From Anaerolineales bacterium (GTDB lineage: Bacteria; Chloroflexota; Anaerolineae; Anaerolineales; UBA6663): a stretch of 18,772 nucleotides of DNA. The stretch's first letter is position 1, and every line of letters begins with the position of its first letter. Position numbers and translations under genes: made by a program. This document shows, piece by piece, positions 1 through 7,237 of the stretch. Under the pieces are notes generated by a model. That model was not told where the DNA came from and ran no database searches. It worked only from the letters and a program-made list of their open reading frames with translations. The stretch spans positions 25,412-44,183 of the forward strand of contig JAGOBN010000001.1 of the NCBI GenBank assembly GCA_017999235.1, given 5' to 3'.

Positions 1-38
1 GCCGCGGCGTGGACTTCTTGAAGCGGCTGCTGCCGTGA
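1..38 (+). CDS. C-terminal end of an upstream gene, possibly ftsA (partial)
   Basis: Reading from base 3, the sequence encodes RGVDFLKRLLP followed by TGA at 36-38. A short C-terminal amphipathic, basic and hydrophobic helix of this kind is typical of FtsA, which uses it to attach to the membrane and which very often sits immediately upstream of ftsZ. Only eleven residues are visible, so the assignment rests mainly on gene order. The other two frames also reach stops quickly, so the frame choice is not proven. Confidence 0.4.
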   Translation, partial: RGVDFLKRLLP

Positions 39-159
39 GCGGCGCCGCCATTAGACCTTAGTCGCGTCCCGGCGTTGGGCGCGTTAAGTTGGGAGTGTTG
101 GCCCGTACGGGCGCCGATGGGAGCCGGCGTCCACCAGGATCATTGAGGAGGCTTGAGAC

Positions 160-1317
160 ATGCAACCGTTATCGCAACCCGAATCGTTCGCGCGCATCAA
201 GGTGATTGGCGTGGGCGGCGGCGGCAGCAATGCCGTCAACCGCATGATTGATGAAGGCATGGGTGGGGTCGAGTTTATCTCGATCAACACCGACGCCCAG
301 GCGCTGCTGTTGTCCAATTCGCCCAAACGGGTGCGGATCGGCGACAAGCTGACGCGCGGCCTGGGCGCCGGCGGCGACCCCGAGAAGGGCCAGAAAGCGG
401 CCGAGGAGTCGGCCGAGGAACTGTATGAGGCGGTGCGCGGCGCGGACATGGTCTTCATCGCGGCCGGCATGGGCGGCGGCACCGGCACCGGCGCGGCGCC
501 CATCATGGCCCAGGTGGCCAAAGAGAGCGGGGCGCTGACCATTGGCGTGGTCACCCGGCCGTTTACGTTTGAAGGCACGCGCCGGCAGCAGTCGGCCGAG
601 ACCGGCATCAACCGGCTCAAAGACCACGTCGATACGCTGATCGTCATCCCCAACGACCGCTTGCTGCAGATCGTGGACAAGCGCGCCTCGCTGAAGGATT
701 CCTTCCGCATGGCCGACGACGTCCTGCGCCAGGGCATCCAGGGTATCTCCGAACTGATCACCGTGCCCGGCCTGATCAACCTGGACTTTGCCGACGTGCG
801 CGCCATCATGTCGGAAGGCGGCGCCGCGCTAATGGCGGTAGGCCGCGCCTCCGGCGAGGACCGCGCCCGGGTGGCGGCCGAGCAGGCCATCTCCTCGCAG
901 CTGCTGGATATCACCATTGACGGCGCGCGCGGCATCCTGTTTAACGTCACCGGCGGCCCGAACATGACGCTGTTCGAGGTCAACCAGGCGGCGGCCATCA
1001 TCAAGGAAACCGCCCACCCCGAGGTGAACTTGATCTTCGGCGCCGTGATCGATCAGAATCTGGGCGACGAAATCCGCATCACCGTCATCGCCACGGGGTT
1101 CGAACGCACCGGCGTCCCGCGCCGCACCATCGAGCGGCCGGCCTCCGCCCGGTCTAACGCGGCTCGCCCGGCCTCCCATGCGGCTGCGCCCGCCCAGCCG
1201 GCGGCCAAAGACGCCCCGGCCGGCGGCCAATCCGGGCGCCCGGAAGCGTCCGATTTCCAGCCGCGGACCTACAACACCGACGACTTGGATATCCCGGCTT
1301 TCCTGCGCCGGCGCTAA
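160..1317 (+). CDS. ftsZ: Cell division protein FtsZ
   Basis: FtsZ is the bacterial tubulin homologue. It is a GTPase that polymerises at midcell into the Z-ring and recruits the division machinery. The 385-residue protein has the N-terminal glycine-rich nucleotide loop ([13 protein letters not shown], about 17-29), the tubulin signature GGGTGTG at residues 105-111, and the T7-loop NLDFAD with the catalytic-type acidic residues D209 and D212. A variable Ala/Pro-rich linker (about 319-372) leads to a C-terminal peptide ending [11 protein letters not shown], the usual docking tail for FtsA and other membrane tethers. The start is supported by a GAGGAGG ribosome site at 145-151, eight bases upstream of ATG. 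Length and all core motifs are normal, so the protein should be functional. It probably belongs to an ftsA-ftsZ unit. Confidence 0.98.
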   Translation: MQPLSQPESFARIKVIGVGGGGSNAVNRMIDEGMGGVEFISINTDAQALLLSNSPKRVRIGDKLTRGLGAGGDPEKGQKAAEESAEELYEAVRGADMVFIAAGMGGGTGTGAAPIMAQVAKESGALTIGVVTRPFTFEGTRRQQSAETGINRLKDHVDTLIVIPNDRLLQIVDKRASLKDSFRMADDVLRQGIQGISELITVPGLINLDFADVRAIMSEGGAALMAVGRASGEDRARVAAEQAISSQLLDITIDGARGILFNVTGGPNMTLFEVNQAAAIIKETAHPEVNLIFGAVIDQNLGDEIRITVIATGFERTGVPRRTIERPASARSNAARPASHAAAPAQPAAKDAPAGGQSGRPEASDFQPRTYNTDDLDIPAFLRRR

Positions 1318-1571
1318 GCGCCGCGCGGCGGCGCGCCGCCGTCGTTTGGCGCTAACGCGTGGTCCTGGGTTAAGGCTCCCACCTCCCCAGTGGTCTATGC
1401 CCCGCCTGGCTCTGGTGCCGGGCGGGGCGTAGCCGTTAATGGGCTGGGCGGCGCGGGCGGGTTGGAAAACCGTTACTTAAAATATCCACGCCGCCGCGCG
1501 CCTCGCAACCCGCCTGATTTGCCGCGCGCTCAACCGCCTCAATCTTTAAGAAAGCCGCATTGAAAGTCCTA
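1318..1571. other. Intergenic region after ftsZ with stem-loop potential
   Basis: No convincing gene is present here. Just after the ftsZ stop there is a perfect 14-bp palindrome (1327-1340). Further on is a GC-rich hairpin with eight-base arms GCCCCGCC (1399-1406) and GGCGGGGC (1421-1428), plus a nested GGC/GCC pair inside its 14-nt loop. Neither is followed by a T-run, so they are not canonical intrinsic terminators. They may still end or protect the ftsZ transcript. The rest becomes less GC-rich towards the nrdR promoter. A small structured RNA cannot be excluded, but no known family was recognised. Confidence 0.4.
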
Positions 1572-1600
1572 TTGCTTCGGACTCTGATTTTTGCTAGACT
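1572..1600 (+). promoter_or_regulatory. Predicted sigma-70-type promoter for nrdR-nrdJ
   Basis: TTGCTT (1572-1577) and TAGACT (1595-1600) are separated by exactly 17 bases. The -10 is preceded by TGC, which makes an extended -10 element. It lies in an unusually AT-rich stretch of this GC-rich window. Transcription would begin near 1607 and give a leader of about 70 nt that contains the NrdR-box-like elements. Confidence 0.55.
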
Positions 1601-1615
1601 GTAGCCCCTATCCCC

Positions 1616-1655
1616 GAAAATATGGTATCCAAAATTTTACTGACGCCATATATGG
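1616..1655 (+). promoter_or_regulatory. Tandem NrdR-box-like operator upstream of nrdR
   Basis: Known NrdR boxes have a core close to CnATATATnG and occur as a pair about three helical turns apart. The downstream element here, CCATATATGG (1646-1655), fits the core and lies inside the perfect 14-bp palindrome 1644-1657. A weaker upstream copy, GAAAATATGG (1616-1625), matches 6 of the 8 fixed positions. The two centres are 30 bp apart. Being just downstream of the predicted -10 fits repression by NrdR. This is pattern matching from memory of the consensus, and the upstream copy is the doubtful one. Confidence 0.5.
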
Positions 1656-1667
1656 CGGTTATTTTTT
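1644..1667 (+). promoter_or_regulatory. Short hairpin plus T-run in the nrdR leader
   Basis: The palindrome CGCCATATATGGCG (1644-1657) can fold as a 5-bp stem with a TATA loop. It is followed by GTTATTTTTT, so it resembles a weak intrinsic terminator or attenuator. The same bases form the core of the better NrdR-like box, so the DNA operator and RNA hairpin readings compete. The T-run ends about ten bases before the nrdR start codon. Confidence 0.3.
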
Positions 1668-1676
1668 CAGGTAACC

Positions 1677-2126
1677 ATGCGTTGTCCATATTGTAGCGCG
1701 GCCGATTCCAAAGTCATCGACACCAACCACGACGCCAAAGGCGGGGTCCGCCGGCGCCGCGAGTGCCTGTCCTGCCGGCAGCGGTTCAGCACCTATGAGC
1801 GCGCCATCCTGGCGACCCCCCTCATCGTCAAACAGGACGGCACCCGTGAGGAGTTTGACCGCGAGAAGCTGATGCGCGGCATCCGCATCTCGTGCGCTAA
1901 ACGGCCGGTCTCCGCCGCCGATATCGAACGGCTGGTGGGGGAAATTGAGGCCACCCTGCAGACCATGGGCAAGAGCGAAGTCTCCAGCCGCATTGTGGGC
2001 GATATGGTCGTGACCGGCTTGAAAGAGCTGGACCTGATCGCGTACGTGCGCTACGCCATCGTCTACCTCGGCCTGGACGATATCAAAGCCGTCCGCGACG
2101 AAATCAACCGGCTGCTCGAAAGTTAG
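1677..2126 (+). CDS. nrdR: Transcriptional repressor NrdR
   Basis: NrdR represses ribonucleotide reductase genes according to the ATP/dATP state of the cell. The 149-residue protein is the usual length. It has an N-terminal zinc ribbon with cysteine pairs C3/C6 and C30/C33 (CPYC and CLSC), followed by the family signature RQRFSTYE. An ATP-cone domain occupies about 46-140, starting PLIVKQDGTREEFD. The ribosome site is weak (CAGG about five bases before ATG), but no alternative start keeps the first zinc pair. The gene lies 64 bp upstream of nrdJ on the same strand, and the two very probably form one operon. NrdR-box-like sequences before its own start suggest autoregulation and control of the reductase. 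Confidence 0.97.
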   Translation: MRCPYCSAADSKVIDTNHDAKGGVRRRRECLSCRQRFSTYERAILATPLIVKQDGTREEFDREKLMRGIRISCAKRPVSAADIERLVGEIEATLQTMGKSEVSSRIVGDMVVTGLKELDLIAYVRYAIVYLGLDDIKAVRDEINRLLES

Positions 2127-2190
2127 CGGATCTCAGGGCCGGCCGTGGACGTGGGACGGCGGCTCTATTTATTGTTGGGAGAAACTTGTT

Positions 2191-4515
2191 ATGGTGGAGA
2201 ACACGAAGCGTCAGACGGCGAATGGCCATGCGAACGGAACCGGTGCCTCCGTCCAGCGTCCGAGCCTGTTTCCGGAGCTGTTGCAGATGCCGACCACCAT
2301 CGTCAAGCGCGATGGCCGGGTGGTGCCCTTTGATATCGCCCGCATCGAGAACGCGCTGACGAAGTGTTTTGCCAGCCTGGGCTATAAACCCGTGATGCCG
2401 ATCGCCGATCTGGCGCGCCAGGCCGTCAACATCGTGGCCGCCAAATTCAGCCAGCCGAGCGTGGAGCAGGTGCAGGACATGGTCGAACTGGTCCTGCAAT
2501 CGGTCGGCGAGTACGAGGCCGCCAAACATTACATCCTCTATCGCGCCGAGCACGCCAAGCAGCGCCAGCAGCGCCCCATCCCGGAGATCGTGCGCGCGGC
2601 TTTTGCCGAATCGGACCACTACTTCCCCACCCAGCTTCAGAAATTCCAGTTCTACGACAAATACTCGCGCTTTAATTATGACCTGGGCCGGCGCGAGACC
2701 TGGATCGAGACCGTGGATCGGGCGGTGGAATATTTGAACGAGTTGGCCGGCGACCGGCTGCCGTCCCAGACGTATGACCGCCTGCGCCGCGCGGTGCTGG
2801 AGATGCGGGCCATGCCGTCCATGCGCCTGCTGGCCATGGCCGGGCCGGCCGCGCGCCGCAATAACATCGCCATCTATAACTGCTCTTATCAGCCCGTCGA
2901 CAGCCTGGATTCTTTTGTGGAGGCCCTGATCATCTCCATGAGCGGCTGCGGCGTCGGCTTCTCGGTGGAGAGCCAGTACGTCGAGAACTTCCCGCGCATC
3001 CGGCGCCAGACCGGCCAGGCGCCGGCGCAGTTCGCGGTTGAGGATTCGGCCGAGGGCTGGGCCGCGGCCCTGCGTTTTGGCCTGCAGACCTGGTTTGACG
3101 GCGGGGATGTGCGCTTTGACCTCTCCGGCCTGCGCGCGGCCGGCGCGCCCCTGCGCACCAAAGGCGGCCGCGCCTCCGGGCCGGAGCCGTTCCGCGCCAT
3201 GCTGGATTTTGTCCGCACGCGCGTGCTGGCCCGCCAGGGCGGCTTCCTGCGCCCGCTGGACGCGCACGATATGATGTGCGCCGTCGGCAACGCCGCGGTC
3301 TCCGGCGGCGTGCGCCGCACGGCCATGATCTCGCTCTTCGACGCCGGCGACGATGAGATGCGCCTGTCCAAGAACGGCGACTTCGAACGCGAGAACAGCC
3401 AGCGCTGGAACGCCAACAACTCGGCCGTCTGGCTGGACGGCCGGCAGACCCAGCAGGAGTTCATCCAGCATTTCCTGGAGATGGCCCAGTCCGGCCGCGG
3501 CGAGCCCGGCATCTTCAGCCGCGCCGCCGCGCAAGCCTTGAAGCCGGCCCGCCGCGCCAACGCCGAGTTCGGCACCAATCCGTGTGGCGAAATATTATTG
3601 CGCCCCTTCCAGTTCTGCAACCTCACCGCCGCCGTCGCCCGGGTGGATGACACCTTTGAGACTCTGCGCGAGAAGGTGGAAGTGGCCACGATCATCGGCA
3701 CCATCCAATCGCTGGCCACGCACTTCCCGGGCCTGCGGCCGATCTGGCAGCAGAATTGCGCGGACGAGCGCCTGCTGGGTGTGGACATTACCGGCCAACT
3801 GGACAGCCCGGCGGCCCAGGACGCGCAGGTGAAGGCCCAGCTGCGTGAAGTGGCCATTCAAGTCAACCGGGAGATCGCCGGCGCGCTGGGCATCCACGCT
3901 TCGGCCGCCATCACCTGCGTCAAGCCGAGCGGCAACTCCTCACAGCTGCTCAACTGCGCTTCCGGCCTGCATGCCCGCTGGGCCCCGTACTACATCCGCA
4001 ACGTGCGGGTGGCCGCCCACTCGCCGGTCTTCAAGGTCCTGCGGGATGCCGGCGCGCCGATGGACCCGGAGAATGGCCAGACGCCCGAGACCGCCAACAC
4101 CTGGGTCATCCATTTCCCGGTCAAGGCGCCGGCCGGCGCCATCACCCGCAACCAGCGCACGGCCGTCGAGCAGTGCGAGTACTGGCTGCAGAACAAGGTG
4201 CATTGGACGGAGCACAACCCCTCCTGCACCATCACCTATAACCCGGATGAAGTCATCGACCTGATGAAGTGGGTGTGGGAACACCGCGACCAGATCGGCG
4301 GCCTGTCCTTCCTGCCGGCCTTTGACGCCCAGTACGCGCAGATGCCGTATAACGAGATCACCCAGGCCGAATACGAACGGCTGGCGCCGCAATTCCCGGC
4401 CATCGACTTTTCGAAGCTGTATTACTACGAAGAAGACGACCTGACCACCGCCGCCCAGGAATTGGCGTGCGTGGCCGGCGTGTGCGAGGTGGATTTCGCC
4501 GGCCCGGTCAAATAG
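2191..4515 (+). CDS. nrdJ: Adenosylcobalamin-dependent (class II) ribonucleotide reductase NrdJ
   Basis: This enzyme reduces ribonucleotides to deoxyribonucleotides using a thiyl radical generated from coenzyme B12, independently of oxygen. The protein has 774 residues. After about 33 polar residues there is an ATP-cone (about 35-125). Active-site residues are visible: C231 in NCSYQPV, C465 and E467 in NPCGE, and C476, which is 11 residues after C465. The redox-shuttle pair C760/C765 (CVAGVC) is near the C-terminus. The C465/C476 spacing and the CxxxxC tail match the Lactobacillus leichmannii ribonucleoside-triphosphate reductase type (C408/C419, C731/C736). VSGGVRRTA (about 370-378) is a conserved family block. 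GGGAGAA at 2177-2183 supports the ATG at 2191; a second in-frame ATG at 2287 also precedes the cone. No intein is present. It is co-oriented with nrdR and ends before a strong terminator. Confidence 0.96.
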   Translation: MVENTKRQTANGHANGTGASVQRPSLFPELLQMPTTIVKRDGRVVPFDIARIENALTKCFASLGYKPVMPIADLARQAVNIVAAKFSQPSVEQVQDMVELVLQSVGEYEAAKHYILYRAEHAKQRQQRPIPEIVRAAFAESDHYFPTQLQKFQFYDKYSRFNYDLGRRETWIETVDRAVEYLNELAGDRLPSQTYDRLRRAVLEMRAMPSMRLLAMAGPAARRNNIAIYNCSYQPVDSLDSFVEALIISMSGCGVGFSVESQYVENFPRIRRQTGQAPAQFAVEDSAEGWAAALRFGLQTWFDGGDVRFDLSGLRAAGAPLRTKGGRASGPEPFRAMLDFVRTRVLARQGGFLRPLDAHDMMCAVGNAAVSGGVRRTAMISLFDAGDDEMRLSKNGDFERENSQRWNANNSAVWLDGRQTQQEFIQHFLEMAQSGRGEPGIFSRAAAQALKPARRANAEFGTNPCGEILLRPFQFCNLTAAVARVDDTFETLREKVEVATIIGTIQSLATHFPGLRPIWQQNCADERLLGVDITGQLDSPAAQDAQVKAQLREVAIQVNREIAGALGIHASAAITCVKPSGNSSQLLNCASGLHARWAPYYIRNVRVAAHSPVFKVLRDAGAPMDPENGQTPETANTWVIHFPVKAPAGAITRNQRTAVEQCEYWLQNKVHWTEHNPSCTITYNPDEVIDLMKWVWEHRDQIGGLSFLPAFDAQYAQMPYNEITQAEYERLAPQFPAIDFSKLYYYEEDDLTTAAQELACVAGVCEVDFAGPVK

Positions 4516-4587
4516 GCGCCGGCACCGTTGGTCTTGGTTAGGAGGACTTACCGCCCACCTGACCAGGTTGAGGAAAACCCCTAGAAT

Positions 4588-4625
4588 CTAGACCGGGCCT
4601 CCTGCGGCCCGGTCTAGCTTTTTTT
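4588..4625 (+). terminator. Strong intrinsic terminator of the nrdR-nrdJ operon
   Basis: A perfect 12-bp stem, CTAGACCGGGCC (4588-4599) with GGCCCGGTCTAG (4606-4617), encloses a 6-nt loop. It is followed by C and seven T residues (4619-4625). This is a textbook rho-independent terminator 72 bp after the nrdJ stop. Confidence 0.93.
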
Positions 4626-4660
4626 ACGCCGCGTCTGCTCGGCGATTTCCCGGCTGTGCC

Positions 4661-4675
4661 TATCATGGGTAAAAT
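4661..4675 (+). promoter_or_regulatory. Candidate -10 elements for the kinase gene
   Basis: Two overlapping -10-like hexamers, TATCAT (4661-4666) and TAAAAT (4670-4675), each match 5 of 6 consensus bases. They lie between the nrdJ terminator and the kinase gene. No convincing -35 hexamer is at the right distance. A promoter is expected here because the terminator separates the kinase gene from nrdJ. Confidence 0.33.
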
Positions 4676-4703
4676 GGTCGAGAGGAGAGACCCCTAAGTT
4701 CGT

Positions 4704-6725
4704 ATGGCGAAGTCCGCGGAATGGATCGGCCGGGAACTCAATGGTTATACCGTCGTCGAGCTGATCGGCTCCGGCAGTATGGCCGAGGTGTACTTGGCGC
4801 GCCAGCCGAGCATGAACCGCTGGGTGGCGATCAAGATCCTGTCCGAAGCGCTGATCACCGACACGCAGTTCGTGGCCCGCTTCCGGCAGGAATCTCAGAT
4901 TGTCGCCGCCCTCGAGCACCCGCACATCTTGCCCGTCATTGATTACGGCGAAATCAGCGACACCCCCTATTTGGTGATGCGCTACATCAGCGGCGGCACC
5001 CTGCAGGAGCTGATGCAGCGCACCGGCCCGCTGCCGCCGGCCGAGGTCCTGCGTTACCTGTCCGAGGTCGGCCGCGGTTTGGATTACGCTCACAGCCTGG
5101 GCGTGGTCCACCGGGACGTCAAACCCAAGAACATCCTGTTGGACACGCGCGGCAACTCGTTCATTACCGATTTTGGTCTGGCCAAGATCATCCGCGGCGG
5201 CGGCTTGACGCACAGCGGCGTGGGCATGATCGGCACCCCGCACTATATGAGCCCCGAGCAGGGCCGCGGCCAGGCCGTGGACGGCCGCAGCGATCTCTAC
5301 GCCCTGGGCGTGATGCTGTATGAGATGCTCACCGGGCACGTGCCCTTTGACGCCGACAGCGCCGTGGGCATCGTGATGCGCCACATTAACGACCCGGTGC
5401 CGGCGGTCAGCGACAGCCGGCCCGGTCTGCCATCCGCGCTGGACCCCTTGCTGGCGCGCGCCATGGCCAAGGACCCGGCCGCGCGGTTTCAATCCGCGCA
5501 GGAGATGGCCGAGGCCGTGGCGGCCGCGTATGGAACCGCGCTCCTGCCAGGCGCGACGCTGGCGCGGCCGGCGGCGGCGCCCGGCACCGGCACGCCTCCC
5601 ACGGCCCGGGCCAAGCGGCCGAGTTGGCGCGTCTGGGCTGTGACGGCCGGCTTGACCGCCGTGATCGGCCTAGCCGCCTGGCGGGCCAATCAACTCACCC
5701 CCACCGCGCCGCCGCCGCCCACCCTCTCACCCACCGCGCCCGTCCTCGCCACGCCGGTCGCCGCTGGGCCCACTTCGGCGCCCCCGCGCGCCACGCCCAC
5801 CGCCACGGCCACGGCGGCCCTGCCTCCGCCGACGGCCACCGCCCGGGTGACGGCGCCCGCTTTCCAGGCGACGACGGCGGCCCAGGATGGCATGACGCTG
5901 ATTTACATCCCGGCCGGCTCCTTCCTGCTCGGCTCCCCGGATTCGGACCCCGACGCCCGGGAGGACGAGAAGCCCCAGCAGACCATTGAGCTGGATGCGT
6001 TCTGGCTGGACAAAACGGAAGTGACCGTCGCCCAGTTTGAAGACTTTGTGCGCGCCACCGGTTACACCACGGATGCGGAACGGGGCGTGGATGACGGCGC
6101 CAACGGCGCGCGCGCCGGCGGCCTGGTCTTCTCCGGCAATGACACGGTCTTTGTCAAGGACGCCAACTGGCTGCTGCCCGAGGGACCAGGGGCGCGGGGC
6201 GCCAGCGAACAGCCGCGCGCGCCGGTGGTGCAAGTGAGTTGGAACGACGCCGCGGCTTATTGCGCATGGGCCGGCCGGCGGCTGCCCACCGAGGCGGAGT
6301 GGGACCGGGCGGCGCGCGGTTCAGCCGGCCGGCGGTATCCCTGGGGCGCGGCCTTTGACGGCGCGCGCACTAATTTCTGCGATAGCAATTGCTCGGCCGC
6401 CTGGCGCAACACCACCTTTGACGACGGCGCCACGCGCACCAACAATGTCGGCAGTTACCCGGCCGGCGCTTCGGTCGAAGGCGTACTTGATCTCACCGGC
6501 AATGTGTGGGAGTGGGTGGCGGACTGGCATGACTTCCGCGGCTATTACCGGTTTCCAACCGCTAATCCATTGGGCGTCGCCACCGGCACCGAACGGGTGG
6601 TCCGCGGCGGCGCCTGGACCGACACCGCCGACCGGGTCCGCGCCGGCGCCCGCACCAAACTGACGCCGGCCAGCCGCAACAATTTCACCGGCTTCCGCTG
6701 CGCCGTCACGGACCCCGCCCGTTAA
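4704..6725 (+). CDS. Transmembrane Ser/Thr protein kinase with extracytoplasmic FGE-sulfatase-like domain
   Basis: The 673-residue protein is a probable membrane receptor kinase. The N-terminal Hanks-type kinase domain (about 13-275) has a glycine loop (G22, G24, A27), ATP-binding lysine K44, catalytic HRD with D138 and N143, DFG at 156-158, and an activation segment GTPHYMSPEQ (177-186). A single transmembrane helix follows at about 308-326, then a Pro/Thr/Ala linker (about 330-394). The C-terminal domain (about 395-668) is of the formylglycine-generating-enzyme/SUMF1 superfamily: RLPTEAEWDRAARG (526-539), LTGNVWEWVAD (597-607), RVVRGGAW (631-638), GFRC (663-666). It lacks the paired copper-binding cysteines of true FGE, so it is more likely a ligand-binding or structural module than a sulfatase activator. 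GAGGAGA at about 4682-4688 lies rather far (about 15 nt) from ATG. Flanking terminators make it probably monocistronic. Confidence 0.93.
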   Translation: MAKSAEWIGRELNGYTVVELIGSGSMAEVYLARQPSMNRWVAIKILSEALITDTQFVARFRQESQIVAALEHPHILPVIDYGEISDTPYLVMRYISGGTLQELMQRTGPLPPAEVLRYLSEVGRGLDYAHSLGVVHRDVKPKNILLDTRGNSFITDFGLAKIIRGGGLTHSGVGMIGTPHYMSPEQGRGQAVDGRSDLYALGVMLYEMLTGHVPFDADSAVGIVMRHINDPVPAVSDSRPGLPSALDPLLARAMAKDPAARFQSAQEMAEAVAAAYGTALLPGATLARPAAAPGTGTPPTARAKRPSWRVWAVTAGLTAVIGLAAWRANQLTPTAPPPPTLSPTAPVLATPVAAGPTSAPPRATPTATATAALPPPTATARVTAPAFQATTAAQDGMTLIYIPAGSFLLGSPDSDPDAREDEKPQQTIELDAFWLDKTEVTVAQFEDFVRATGYTTDAERGVDDGANGARAGGLVFSGNDTVFVKDANWLLPEGPGARGASEQPRAPVVQVSWNDAAAYCAWAGRRLPTEAEWDRAARGSAGRRYPWGAAFDGARTNFCDSNCSAAWRNTTFDDGATRTNNVGSYPAGASVEGVLDLTGNVWEWVADWHDFRGYYRFPTANPLGVATGTERVVRGGAWTDTADRVRAGARTKLTPASRNNFTGFRCAVTDPAR

Positions 6726-6752
6726 AAGGGCGCGAATAGGAGAGAAGTTTGG

Positions 6753-6779
6753 TTGACGGCCAATTTGAAGCGTGATAAT
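6753..6779 (+). promoter_or_regulatory. Candidate promoter for the cold-shock gene
   Basis: TTGACG (6753-6758) and GATAAT (6774-6779) each match 5 of 6 consensus bases. The spacer is 15 bases, shorter than ideal. Transcription would start near 6786, giving a leader of about 158 nt before the cold-shock gene. Long 5' leaders are typical of cold-shock genes. Confidence 0.45.
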
Positions 6780-6830
6780 GTTGCGCGCAGAGTGAGGTTT
6801 GGTCTTCCGCCCGAGTTTTCCAGCTAAATT

Positions 6831-6865
6831 CGCCTGCCGAATCCTGTTTCGGCATGGCGTTTTTT
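6831..6865 (+). terminator. Intrinsic terminator or attenuator between the kinase gene and csp
   Basis: CGCC-TGCCGAA (6831-6841) pairs with TTCGGCA-T-GGCG (6848-6859) around a 6-nt loop. This gives an 11-bp stem with one bulged T, followed directly by six T residues (6860-6865). It is 105 bp after the kinase stop and 78 bp before the csp start. It could simply end the kinase transcript. If the upstream promoter at 6753-6779 is real, it sits inside the csp leader and would act as an attenuator. Confidence 0.78.
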
Positions 6866-6943
6866 ATTGGCGAACGGCGGGCGGCGTGAACCGCTACATC
6901 CACCTCACCTGTTCCCCGAGGGTCAGAAGGAGGCACTCGTTCC

Positions 6944-7168
6944 ATGAGCAATCGCGTTACCGGTACGGTCAAGTGGTTCAGCCGCGTCAAGGGCTATGGC
7001 TTTATCAGCCCGGACAGCGGGGAAAAGGACGTCTTCGTCCACTTCTCCGCCATCACGGGCGAAGGCTATCGCAACCTTGAGGAGGGCCAGCGGGTCGAGT
7101 TCATCATCGAAGACACGCCCAAAGGCCCGCAGGCGGCGGAAGTGGTTGGCTTAGGCGAGCCGGCTTAG
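6944..7168 (+). CDS. Cold-shock domain protein (CspA family)
   Basis: This small single-domain protein binds single-stranded RNA and DNA and probably acts as an RNA chaperone in the cytoplasm. Its 74 residues form one five-stranded OB-fold. It has the conserved start GTVKWF (7-12), RNP1 KGYGFI (16-21) and RNP2 VFVHF (30-34), followed by the usual FSAI. Length is slightly above the 65-70 typical of the family, with a short acidic tail ending GEPA. A strong AAGGAGG ribosome site (6927-6933) lies ten bases before ATG. The gene stands alone between two intrinsic terminators. Its leader contains terminator-like structure, so regulation at RNA level is plausible. Confidence 0.96.
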   Translation: MSNRVTGTVKWFSRVKGYGFISPDSGEKDVFVHFSAITGEGYRNLEEGQRVEFIIEDTPKGPQAAEVVGLGEPA

Positions 7169-7201
7169 CCCGTCCGCCACTCTGGCTCAACCGACACAGC
7201 G

Positions 7202-7236
7202 GAAGCCCCAGCCACCGGGTTGGGGCTTCTTTTCTT
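7202..7236 (+). terminator. Intrinsic terminator of the cold-shock gene
   Basis: GAAGCCCCA (7202-7210) pairs perfectly with TGGGGCTTC (7221-7229) across a 10-nt loop that can pair further inside. The tail is TTTTCTT (7230-7236). It lies 33 bp after the csp stop. Confidence 0.88.
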
Positions 7237-7237
7237 G

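Noticed and set aside
101..112. Perfect palindrome GCCCGTACGGGC upstream of ftsZ
   Set aside because: Twelve-base GC palindromes are easy to find in such sequence. No second copy or T-run accompanies it, so no function is claimed.
84..1004. Long open frame on the minus strand opposite ftsZ (306 codons)
   Set aside because: It mirrors the codon bias of ftsZ. The translation is Ser/Pro/Met-rich with no motif, while the plus strand has a full FtsZ with a strong ribosome site.
1462..1483. TTGGAA and TAAAAT as a promoter in the ftsZ-nrdR gap
   Set aside because: The spacer is only ten bases. The pair at 1572-1600 has the correct 17-base spacing and an extended -10.
2104..3534. 476-codon minus-strand open frame opposite nrdJ
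   Set aside because: Typical antisense shadow of a GC-rich gene: Ala/Gly/Arg/His-rich, no recognisable domain, and directly overlapping the active-site region of NrdJ.
4540..4545. Perfect AGGAGG after the nrdJ stop
   Set aside because: No start codon with an open frame lies at a usable distance before the terminator, so it is probably chance.
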